Of a stretch of 64,000 nucleotides of DNA, positions 1-7,914 are shown piece by piece. The position numbers and the translations under genes are program-made. Where the stretch lies: the NCBI GenBank assembly GCA_964409645.1, contig CAYPEK010000002.1, forward strand, positions 62,001 to 126,000. The letters run 5' to 3'. The notes beneath the pieces were generated by a model. The model did no database searches and was not told the origin of the DNA. It worked only from the letters and a program-made list of their open reading frames with translations. Every line of letters begins with the position of its first letter. Within the stretch, counting starts at the first letter, position 1. Source of the DNA: CAYPEK01 sp964409645 (GTDB lineage: Bacteria; UBP15; UBA6099).

Positions 1-2922
1 GACAGGACCGATTAGGCCTGACTCAAGCAGCGGCGAGTCTTTTTTATAGGGCCGGTTGGTAGTCCACGTGAAGCGTTTATCCTCCGAAAATGATTCGTCG
101 CCAATCAGCCGGTTTGCCCAGAGGTTCGCTACTGCTATTTCGAGACTGTTACCGCGTTCTTTCAGCAAGCCGGGGGGAATCGCCAGTCGCCACGGCTCGC
201 ACCATGCCACACCGAGATCGACACCGTTGATTTTCACCGAGGCCATGTTTGCCACCTTACCGAGTGAAATGTAGTTTCCGGTGCTTCCATCGAAACTTGT
301 CGTGTATGTCGCGATTCCGGAGTAGAAGCGAATGCCGTTTTCGGGTTGTTTGCTCCAATCATACAGTTTGTCGAATGTCACCTGCGCCGGACCGCCCCAC
401 GCCGGATCGAACGAAACCACCCACGATCCTTCTATTTCGAGTGCTGTCTTCAATTCCGGGAAGTTCTTGCCGCTTGTTTTTTTGGTAATTCCATTCCGGA
501 ATACGATGAAGTAGCTTTCGTATGGATCGAATTTGAGGGGTATAGTCGTCAGGTTTTCTGAATTTGTAAATTCGGGAAGTGGACGTGAGGCCCCAGTCAG
601 CGGGTCCCAGAGTTCCGGTATTCGATCAGTAATGCGAAACGTGCCTTTTGTCTCGACCTGTTTGTCGGCGCGGTTTGAGACAAAGTATATTTCGAGCTCG
701 GCGGTGCGGCGATGAGTGTAGCGGATCGGACCGGTCGAACTGAAATCTTCGACTGCTCCCATCGAATGAAGTATTTCAGCCGTAAGGCTGTAGCTCGGGT
801 ACAAACCGCGTTCAGGTTGCGATTCGTTTGAATCCGCCGTCGTTGATTTAACCGATTCGCCGATGAGATCGCCGCCCCAGATGATTTGTCCTTTGCCGCG
901 TTTTATAGCTGTGTGTTCAGCGGGCGGTGTCTGCGTGCCCCATAGTGATTCTGCGACTGCGGCGACTTCCTTGTCACATTCGGGATAATTCACGAGACTA
1001 GGCGATTTGTGCGGCGCGGGGCCGATCACGGTTGCGCCCGCTGTCACGAGTTCCTTCACTTTATCAAGCAGTTCCGGCGTCATGGTTGTGACATCCGGCA
1101 ACACGAGTATGCGGTATTCCGCGCCGCCCGGAAAAACTATCAGCCCGTCGCGGACGGATGCCGATTTAATCAGCTCGGCGGGGGAGCAGCCGTCGAAGTT
1201 GAATCCGCGCTTGTCGGGCAGTGTGTCGCTACCGTCGAACGCGGAGAGCGGCGGCTGGAATACGTTCGGCGCGCCTTCCGGCATGAGATAGAGAACGTCT
1301 GCGACGGTTCGGCCCTGACGCAGGAGATACTGCGCGCGCGTGATGTATTTGTGATACGCTCCGGCCAGCGGCCACCACGTTTCCCCGCGGTCCCAATGCA
1401 CGCCGTAGGGCCCCATCGTCATTCCGGGACGGCCTTCGTTGGGTTTGTGCGCGAATGTGTGATACATGAATTTGTTGACGCCCACCGCGAACGCCCAATC
1501 GCCCTGATTTTTCAGGTTAGCTGGGTGGTTTCGCCAGTGGTCGCCGCCCGATGTGAATGCCTCTGCCGCAACGACGGGGCGGCCGAGTACGTGCGCGATG
1601 GACGTTGCTTCAGCGCAACTGAATGAGGAGTTGAAGCCGAGGCTCCAGAACTCGCACATCGGCACGTCGGCTACCGCTCCGAGATCGAAGTCGCCCGCCG
1701 GGTTCATGTCGTACGGCTCGATGGACAGCGTCATTCCGTGCTCCCTGCCGATTTCCTTCAGACGCCCGGCGTGGTTCTCTATGACTAACTCGCTGCCTGT
1801 GCGACGCAGGTCCCACAGAAACCGCTCGGTGATTTCGCGGCTGCCAACAATGTAGCCGAGATACGCCGGGTAATAAGGAAGAGGGTCGTATCCTCTGCGC
1901 TTGATGAACTCCTCGCGCATTTTTGGCGTCCAGTTCTGAGCACCCATCTCCCAACTGTCGATGTGAAGCATTGTCCAGCCTTTGCCGGCTTCCATCGGGC
2001 CGACTTTGTCCAGCAGTTTGGCACCGTAATTGTTGAAATGCGCGTCGAGCGCGGCGCCGTCGAATTTGTCGCACTCGAAACCGAGGCCGGGTTCCGGGGC
2101 GGGGCGCGTGATCGCACCGTTGTTGCGGCTGACAAAGCGCAGAATTGTCCAGTTTCCGGCCGGCGTCTGCCAGTCGAGAGTGCTGTCCGGATTGACGCTG
2201 TTTGTCAAATCAATTATCTGATCCGCCGGGATTGTGCTGCCCGTGGGCGTCGCCGGATATTCCGCCGCAGAGGCGAGGTAGGGTTTCACGCCGGGTTGCG
2301 AAGTGAACGGCGCTCTGTAGTAAAGCGCTTTTTCATCTATGTCCGGTGTCCTGAAGTCCGCCGACGGGGTTGGGAATGCCAGCACCGCCACATTCTTGTA
2401 AAAACTGCGGCGTTTTGAAAGGAAGTTGAATGGGACGTTTCCAAAAAACGGTTGTCGCGGCTCCGCAAGAGGAAGCTTGCCGGTGAAATGCGACGGGCCT
2501 GTCACGTGCGTTTCTGAGGCGACAAGGTGTTGCATGGACTGACTCGGTTTGACCCACGGGCCGCCGCTTCCGGCCCAGCCCGGCCCGGACCCGAGAATGA
2601 GTTCGATTCCGAGCCTTTCGGATTCGTGGACCGCGTGTGCGAAAAGCGACTGCCATTCTTCGCTCAGGAAATCCACTTTCCCGCGTGGCACTCCGACGTT
2701 CACTTCGAGAAACAGCACGCTTCCCAAGCCTGCTGCTTTCATCGCCTCCAGATCGCGCGTCATTCCCTCGCGCGAGAGGTTGCCGTCCATGAAATACCAG
2801 TAAACGCCCGGCCTCGCGGAGTCCGGCGGGTTCGCGAAATTTTTCTCGACTTCATCCGCAGCAAAAGCGGGCCGGATAAATAAAACTGAAAAGAGAACCG
2901 AACATAAGAGTTTTCTGATCAT
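1..2922 (-). CDS. GH106-type alpha-L-rhamnosidase-like glycosidase, C-terminus cut by window edge
   Basis: The frame is open for 974 codons from ATG at 2922 to the left edge, so the C-terminus is missing. It begins with a Sec signal peptide (MIRKLLCSVLFSVLF, cleavage likely after PAFA). Next comes the conserved start of large GH106-like enzymes (YWYFMDGNLSREGMTRDLEA near residue 40: remove-and-rank barrel start). Around residues 315-335 is HIDSWEMGAQNWTP, followed by REEFIKRRGYDPLPYYPAYL, both typical of this family; the acidic residue in SWEMG is in the catalytic region. The visible end (KINGVDLGVAWCEPWRL, then ANLWANRLIGDE) is the beta-sandwich carbohydrate-binding-like part. Known members release terminal rhamnose from plant or bacterial polysaccharides; many relatives are untested, so the substrate is inferred. 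No transporter or regulator is adjacent; the neighbouring cyclase operon upstream on the same strand is 82 bp away and looks unrelated. Confidence 0.85.
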   Translation of the reverse strand, partial: MIRKLLCSVLFSVLFIRPAFAADEVEKNFANPPDSARPGVYWYFMDGNLSREGMTRDLEAMKAAGLGSVLFLEVNVGVPRGKVDFLSEEWQSLFAHAVHESERLGIELILGSGPGWAGSGGPWVKPSQSMQHLVASETHVTGPSHFTGKLPLAEPRQPFFGNVPFNFLSKRRSFYKNVAVLAFPTPSADFRTPDIDEKALYYRAPFTSQPGVKPYLASAAEYPATPTGSTIPADQIIDLTNSVNPDSTLDWQTPAGNWTILRFVSRNNGAITRPAPEPGLGFECDKFDGAALDAHFNNYGAKLLDKVGPMEAGKGWTMLHIDSWEMGAQNWTPKMREEFIKRRGYDPLPYYPAYLGYIVGSREITERFLWDLRRTGSELVIENHAGRLKEIGREHGMTLSIEPYDMNPAGDFDLGAVADVPMCEFWSLGFNSSFSCAEATSIAHVLGRPVVAAEAFTSGGDHWRNHPANLKNQGDWAFAVGVNKFMYHTFAHKPNEGRPGMTMGPYGVHWDRGETWWPLAGAYHKYITRAQYLLRQGRTVADVLYLMPEGAPNVFQPPLSAFDGSDTLPDKRGFNFDGCSPAELIKSASVRDGLIVFPGGAEYRILVLPDVTTMTPELLDKVKELVTAGATVIGPAPHKSPSLVNYPECDKEVAAVAESLWGTQTPPAEHTAIKRGKGQIIWGGDLIGESVKSTTADSNESQPERGLYPSYSLTAEILHSMGAVEDFSSTGPIRYTHRRTAELEIYFVSNRADKQVETKGTFRITDRIPELWDPLTGASRPLPEFTNSENLTTIPLKFDPYESYFIVFRNGITKKTSGKNFPELKTALEIEGSWVVSFDPAWGGPAQVTFDKLYDWSKQPENGIRFYSGIATYTTSFDGSTGNYISLGKVANMASVKINGVDLGVAWCEPWRLAIPPGLLKERGNSLEIAVANLWANRLIGDESFSEDKRFTWTTNRPYKKDSPLLESGLIGPV

Positions 2923-3004
2923 AGAATTCCAATCCTTATCAATATCAATTTAATATATCCGAAGAAGAGCAGTCGTTACAATTGAAGGAAAAACATTAAA
3001 GATA

Positions 3005-4465
3005 TCAGATGTCCACTTTGTAAACGGTGATTGTGCCGGATTTGCCTTTGACCGATGCTTCGATTTTTTGTTCGCTCTTTATTGAGTCTTTTATTTTTGA
3101 GTGCGTTGATTCGCCCATCAGAATCGGTATGCCCGTGGATTTGGAGAGGGACTTGATGCGGGACGCGGTGTTGACTGTGTCGCCCATGACGGTGTATTCC
3201 ATGCGGCGTATGCTGCCGATGTTGCCCGCGATGACTGAGCCTGAATTTATGCCGATGCAGACGTTGAAAGGCGTCATTCCGGCCTTTTCCCATCCGGCGT
3301 TGAGCGCCGCGAGTTTCTCATGGAGCTTTCTCGCGCAGTCGATGGCTTTGCGCTCGCCGTCGGGGATCGCGAGGGGCGCGCCCCAGAAGGCCATGATGTT
3401 GTCGCCGATGAATTTGTCCAGCGTGCCGTCGTACACGTAAATCGTGTCGATTGCGATGGAGAAAAAGTCGTTAAGCCTTTCGAGCAGTTCTTCCGGCGGA
3501 ACTGTTTTCATCAGCTCGCCGAAGTTCGTGACTTCCGTGAACATGACGGTCACATCCCTGTCTTCACCGCCGAGTTCCAGCTTATCCGGGTCTTTTAGTA
3601 TCTCTTCGGCGACGGTTCGCGACAGGTACGACGAGAAAGTGTCGCGTATTTTTTTGCGCTGCATTTCGTGGCCAATTTTGCCGCGTATCTTTTCAGCCAT
3701 GTCGAGAGTGTTTTCAACGGTTTGTTTTACAGTGGTGAGGAAGGCGACTGTTTCCTTGCCGAACCGTTCGTCGGCTGAATTGGCTATTGAGATGACGCCG
3801 CGCGTCCGGCCGCCGTATTCGAGCGGGAACACCGCGAGGTGGGAAATGTTTCTCTTTTCGTTTTCCGGTCCGCGATAGTCGAATCGCGAGTCCTGAAGCG
3901 GATTCACGCTTACCATAAACTCGCGTTTTTCCGCGACTGTATAGAACAGGTGTCCGGGTGGGAGCGGTTCGCCTCCGGGGTCGGTTCTAAGCCTGAGAGC
4001 TCCGTCGTCTCCGAACAGGTAGATTGCAATTTCCTTGGATTTGCTTCTTTCCGCGAAAACAGATTCCAGCATCGAGAGGAGTTTGTCTTCGTCGATACTT
4101 TCCTGCATGGATTTGATTACTTCGTAGGTTTGTCTGAGCGTCTTCGAGTTCTCTTTTTCTTTTCGCCATACATGGCCGAACACAACTGAAACGAACGAAA
4201 CGGAGATCGACACGGCAGCGAATATCATCGGTTTCGAGAGAGAACCGCCGGCGTATCGCGAAACAATTATCGGCGACTCGGCAACGACAAGCAGCATGGC
4301 GATCGCGACGGCGCCGGAGCGGCGGAAATTGAGACCTGCGTAAATGATGGGTGTGCCTATCATCAGGCGCGTCCAGCCGTGAAATTCATATCCGTTGTAA
4401 TACGCAAGGTAAACGATTGCCAGAGCGGAAACGCAGAGGAATGTCAGATTGACAATCTTTTTCAT
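3005..4465 (-). CDS. Membrane-anchored GAF-class III nucleotidyl cyclase (cyclase A)
   Basis: 486 residues. Residues 1-110 hold about four hydrophobic segments, then a charged linker, a GAF-like sensor (about 130-255, ending GVISIANSADERFG) and a class III cyclase domain (about 300-480). Visible catalytic residues: LDKFIGDNIMAFWG (second metal Asp and adenine-type Lys) and YTVMGDTVNTASR (substrate Asp, transition-state Asn and Arg). The first metal-binding Asp is replaced by Glu in VMFTEVTNF near residue 308. The predicted reaction is ATP to cAMP at the inner membrane, with the GAF domain sensing a small ligand. Its ATG overlaps the stop of the preceding gene (ATGA at 4462-4465), so the two are translationally coupled. 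It is last in a four-gene operon that starts with a second cyclase. Because Glu can sometimes replace Asp at the metal site, activity alone is uncertain; it may work as the C2-like partner of cyclase B. Confidence 0.88.
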   Translation of the reverse strand: MKKIVNLTFLCVSALAIVYLAYYNGYEFHGWTRLMIGTPIIYAGLNFRRSGAVAIAMLLVVAESPIIVSRYAGGSLSKPMIFAAVSISVSFVSVVFGHVWRKEKENSKTLRQTYEVIKSMQESIDEDKLLSMLESVFAERSKSKEIAIYLFGDDGALRLRTDPGGEPLPPGHLFYTVAEKREFMVSVNPLQDSRFDYRGPENEKRNISHLAVFPLEYGGRTRGVISIANSADERFGKETVAFLTTVKQTVENTLDMAEKIRGKIGHEMQRKKIRDTFSSYLSRTVAEEILKDPDKLELGGEDRDVTVMFTEVTNFGELMKTVPPEELLERLNDFFSIAIDTIYVYDGTLDKFIGDNIMAFWGAPLAIPDGERKAIDCARKLHEKLAALNAGWEKAGMTPFNVCIGINSGSVIAGNIGSIRRMEYTVMGDTVNTASRIKSLSKSTGIPILMGESTHSKIKDSIKSEQKIEASVKGKSGTITVYKVDI

Positions 4466-5361
4466 CCCAATCCCGTCATCATAAGCAGTGCCGTCATAGC
4501 CGTATAGAGGCTGGTGATAGGCAGCACACTGTTGAATTTTGCGAACGTTGCGAGCATCGCCAGTGACATAATGCAGATACTGGCCGCCAGACCTGTGATG
4601 ATGGGAAACAGCGGAGTGTGTGTGGCGATACCAGTGAAAATGAATGTCGGTGTATTTGCGGCCGCTGAAAAGATCGCGAGCACCAGAAGCATATCGAGCT
4701 GAGAGAGTCCGACGGATTTAAGCTTGTCCCAAGCGATGTACATGAAGCAGAAAATCGAGAGATACATCGACAGCACGCGCGCGCAATGCACCAAGATTTC
4801 CCATGGATCGACCTTTAAATGGAAACCGAAATTTTTCATTCCCCATGCGAAGTAGGACACAATTCCGGCTGCCATCATCAGGCCGAGGAGAACGCTGGAG
4901 ATTATCCCTTTTCTGGCAAGCCCCATTTTTTTCATTGTCTCCGGCTCGGTCAATATGCAGTATGCCGGAAGGCAGAGTCCGATCACCGCGATAAATACTG
5001 CAAAGTGCGGCTTGTCCTGAAACAACGTATTCCAAGTTTGCAAAGCTATTGCATTAACAACGATCATGACCGCGTGTTTGACGTCGAGCTTCCCCGCGAT
5101 CAGAAATGCGCCGCCGAACATAACTATGTAGTACATGCCGAGCAGGCAGTCCTTAGCCGACAGGTTGATAATGTTTCTCTTCCACAACAAGGTGAGAACG
5201 CCCGCGATTATACCGTCGATGAAAAGAACGGCGGCTGCTTTGAAGAGAAAGGACTGGTTCAGCAAGCGCGGGATTTTCCACACGGCGTCCGGATTGCCGA
5301 CGACGCGTATGTCCGCCGCCGCGCGGGCTATGTCGGGTTTCATTGCGTCGATTTTATTCAT
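4462..5361 (-). CDS. Polytopic membrane protein of unknown function in cyclase operon
   Basis: 299 residues. A hydrophilic N-terminus of about 35 residues (MNKIDAMKPDIARAAADIRV) precedes roughly eight or nine hydrophobic stretches to the C-terminus (ALLMMTGLG). No catalytic or transport motif was recognised. Start at ATG 5361 has AAGGA upstream; the stop overlaps the start of cyclase A by 4 bp. The gene is 15 bp downstream of another unknown membrane protein, in the same operon. The context suggests a sensory or transport partner for the cyclases, but that is inference from position only. Confidence 0.8.
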   Translation of the reverse strand: MNKIDAMKPDIARAAADIRVVGNPDAVWKIPRLLNQSFLFKAAAVLFIDGIIAGVLTLLWKRNIINLSAKDCLLGMYYIVMFGGAFLIAGKLDVKHAVMIVVNAIALQTWNTLFQDKPHFAVFIAVIGLCLPAYCILTEPETMKKMGLARKGIISSVLLGLMMAAGIVSYFAWGMKNFGFHLKVDPWEILVHCARVLSMYLSIFCFMYIAWDKLKSVGLSQLDMLLVLAIFSAAANTPTFIFTGIATHTPLFPIITGLAASICIMSLAMLATFAKFNSVLPITSLYTAMTALLMMTGLG

Positions 5362-5376
5362 TGACTTACGTCCTTA

Positions 5377-6231
5377 CTACGCGAGCGCCGATTTGACAAA
5401 AAGGTAAAAGATAACATACGTTGCCAGAAGCGGCCTCGCCGATTTAGTGAAGTGGAAGTTGAGGCCGAACGTCGTCTGGGAGGCGAGGCTCTGAAGTGTC
5501 GCCGCGGCGATCATGTTGCTTGTTGTCACTCCCTCATAGCCCGTCATTGAACAGAACCAGTATGCCGACATGAGAATGATATTCAGCGCAACAGGGAATG
5601 CGTTCTCGTATCGCATGTCGATAAACCGCCGCATCAGCAGGCCGTATAAAAGGCCCCACAGCGTTCCGTAGTAGAGTGTGCTTGTTGCAATAAAATAGAA
5701 ATATTTAAAGAAAGGCAAGAATGCGAAGCCGTTCTTTCTGACCATTGTCTGAGCCATCCAAGTGATGCCGATCAGCGTCGCCGAAGTCAGAATTGTGAAG
5801 ATTATTTCCTTGGCGGGCATCGCGCGTTCTTTATAGCCGAGCGCCGCGAACAGGCCGGGCGCCGTTCTGTCGAGTTTGACGAAAAAAAACACTGAAGGCA
5901 GCGAGAGCAAAAGGAAGAAATATGACGCGCCAAAACTGACCGGAATGGTAGCCGCGGCGTAGAACAGGGCGGCGGCGGCGTACCAGCGCCATCCGGCGGC
6001 CGGCATGCCTCCCGCGAGAATGAAAACGGCGGGCAGCATGTACACGAGGAACAAACTGATGAAATAGCAATCTCTGTATGGCCCTGCAAGGTAGCCTTTT
6101 GATGCGGGGAAGTGCATTACGAGAAGAATTGCGAAAACAATAAGGCAGCCTTGAAACGTGCGGTCTTTGAGGATGTTGAATTTCTGGAACCCCGAGTAAT
6201 AGTTTTCGCGCGTTTCAAAGTATATGTTCAT
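5377..6231 (-). CDS. Polytopic membrane protein of unknown function in cyclase operon
   Basis: 284 residues with about eight hydrophobic segments after a short charged N-terminus (MNIYFETRENYYSGFQKF). It has many aromatic residues (YFFLLLSLPSVFFFV; FFKYFYFIATSTLYYG). It was compared mentally with CPBP-type intramembrane proteases, but the paired Glu and His motifs are not visible, so no family is assigned. The start is well supported: GGAG lies within the last codons of cyclase B and the intergenic gap is only 2 bp (TAA AT ATG), so translation is probably coupled to cyclase B. Its role is likely tied to signal perception in the operon (inference). Confidence 0.8.
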   Translation of the reverse strand: MNIYFETRENYYSGFQKFNILKDRTFQGCLIVFAILLVMHFPASKGYLAGPYRDCYFISLFLVYMLPAVFILAGGMPAAGWRWYAAAALFYAAATIPVSFGASYFFLLLSLPSVFFFVKLDRTAPGLFAALGYKERAMPAKEIIFTILTSATLIGITWMAQTMVRKNGFAFLPFFKYFYFIATSTLYYGTLWGLLYGLLMRRFIDMRYENAFPVALNIILMSAYWFCSMTGYEGVTTSNMIAAATLQSLASQTTFGLNFHFTKSARPLLATYVIFYLFVKSALA

Positions 6232-6233
6232 AT

Positions 6234-7763
6234 TTACTCCGCCTTCAGAGTGAAAAGCCGTCCGAAATCCTTCGGCGCGGCCGTTATCGCTTCGAGTTCT
6301 TTGCCGGACGCGAGCGCGGCGGTTTCCGATACTATGATTTTATTTCCGGTGACTTTCGTAAGGGTCTCCATTCTTATTGTCTTATCGACTTCTTCTCCCA
6401 TGATCGTAAATGCTTTTTTTCTGTCGTCGCCGAGGTTGCCCATCAGCACATTACATGTATGAATCGCGATGCCCGACGTAAGCGGGATCATGCCCCGTGC
6501 CGTCCATGAGTCGTTCAGCTTTTCAAGCGCGCGCGACATAGCCGTCGCGGCATTGATCGTGTTCGCGGCATGTTCGGGGTCAGGCGCGGGCGCACCCCAG
6601 TAAGCTATAACGCAGTCGCCGATGAATTTGTCGATCGTCCCCTTGTTTTGGAAGATGACGTCCACCATCGCTGTAAAATATTCGTTCAACTGGGAAACAA
6701 GTTCGCGCGCCGGGATTTTCTCGGACAGCGCGGTGAAATCGCGGATGTCGGACACGAGCACCGTCACTTCCTGCCATCGGCCCGCGAGCAGGCCGGGATG
6801 CTCGAGCACGTAGTCGGCGATCGAAGAGGAGACGTAACGGGAAAACAATTCGTGCATCTGTTCTTCACGTAGTTTTTCTTCCTGACGCTCTTTTTCCTGA
6901 GTTATATTGTGGATTGCGCCGCCCGCCGATTCGGCGATTGTTCTTGCTATCGAGAGCTCTTTCTCCGAGAAGTTGTCTCCGCTTTTCCTGTCCATGAGCA
7001 TGAATGCGCCGTAAACGGTATTTTCATACGAGACAGGCGCCGCCATCAAAGCCCTGACATTTGCCGCCCGTTTGCCCACCGTGACCCGTGTGTCGTTTTC
7101 CGTACTGCTCGTCATGAACGGCGCGTTATTGCGGACGCACCAGACGAGAATGTTGTCAGAGGAAGGGATTGCCGTTTCTCCGATGAGTTTCTCGTCGCCG
7201 AACGCCGCTACCAGCGACCATTCGGATATGTCGCCACCGCCTTCATTTCTGAGGAGAATCACGCCGGATGCGGCTTCCGTCAGCAGGGCGGCCTCCCGGC
7301 AAGCGCTCATCAATACCGAACGCTCGTCGGTCGCCCCGAAAATTCGCATCAGAACACCCGAAAGGTTTTCGATGTATCTCCGGGTTTTCCGCGTCTCGCC
7401 CATTGTTCCGCCCATAATGATGCCGAAAAGCAAGTAGGAGACTAACAGCAGAACGGAGGTCTCGGGTTTGAACTGATATAATTTGTCCGGCGTTTCGATG
7501 GGGATTATCGGCGTGAACAGTATCAGTACGAGCAGACTTGCAAGAAATCCGCCCCTGAATCCGAAAGAGGCTCCGGCGTGATACATCGGGATCAACATGA
7601 CAAAGCGGAGAACATTGTGGTACGGCCAAGCCTGAAGGAGGGATATCAATATTATCAGATAAACAACGATGATTTCCGCGAAAATAAGCACCCGGCGGGT
7701 TTTGTCGGGCAGGTTTCGCAACGCATCTATAATGTTTGCTTTTTCCGCTGGCCGCGGCTTCAT
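6234..7763 (-). CDS. Membrane-anchored GAF-class III nucleotidyl cyclase with altered substrate site (cyclase B)
   Basis: 509 residues. The N-terminus has several hydrophobic segments (residues about 25-115), a GAF-like domain (about 135-270) and a cyclase domain (about 325-490). Both metal Asp residues are present: VLVSDIRDF near 336 and IDKFIGDCVIAYWGAP near 378. The substrate/transition-state block reads IMGEEVDKTIR near 458, against the usual MGD-x-V-N-x3-R: the specificity Asp is Glu and the catalytic Asn is Asp, while Arg is kept. This is the opposite pattern to cyclase A, which has an altered first metal residue but an intact second block. Class III cyclases act as dimers, so a C1/C2-like heterodimer with cyclase A is plausible (inference). 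First gene of the operon; ATG 7763 faces the divergent phosphoesterase gene across about 150 bp. Confidence 0.87.
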   Translation of the reverse strand: MKPRPAEKANIIDALRNLPDKTRRVLIFAEIIVVYLIILISLLQAWPYHNVLRFVMLIPMYHAGASFGFRGGFLASLLVLILFTPIIPIETPDKLYQFKPETSVLLLVSYLLFGIIMGGTMGETRKTRRYIENLSGVLMRIFGATDERSVLMSACREAALLTEAASGVILLRNEGGGDISEWSLVAAFGDEKLIGETAIPSSDNILVWCVRNNAPFMTSSTENDTRVTVGKRAANVRALMAAPVSYENTVYGAFMLMDRKSGDNFSEKELSIARTIAESAGGAIHNITQEKERQEEKLREEQMHELFSRYVSSSIADYVLEHPGLLAGRWQEVTVLVSDIRDFTALSEKIPARELVSQLNEYFTAMVDVIFQNKGTIDKFIGDCVIAYWGAPAPDPEHAANTINAATAMSRALEKLNDSWTARGMIPLTSGIAIHTCNVLMGNLGDDRKKAFTIMGEEVDKTIRMETLTKVTGNKIIVSETAALASGKELEAITAAPKDFGRLFTLKAE

Positions 7764-7914
7764 TCAAAACCGTCCAGAAGTGCCGAATGATAAATAACAA
7801 TGGAATATCGTAGTTCAAACAAAGGATTGTGTCAAAATTGTTATGTCGCAAAAAACGGATCCTTGTGATAAATTAATATACTGGTATTGTGAGATTTATA
7901 GTAGGGGGTATTCA

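Noticed and set aside
5377..6231. CPBP intramembrane protease assignment for the operon membrane protein
   Set aside because: The Glu-Glu-x3-Arg and His motifs of that family are not present.
7843..7914. Upstream ATG start for the phosphoesterase
   Set aside because: It lacks a ribosome site and would put 24 residues before a clear signal peptide; GTG 7915 has a strong site.
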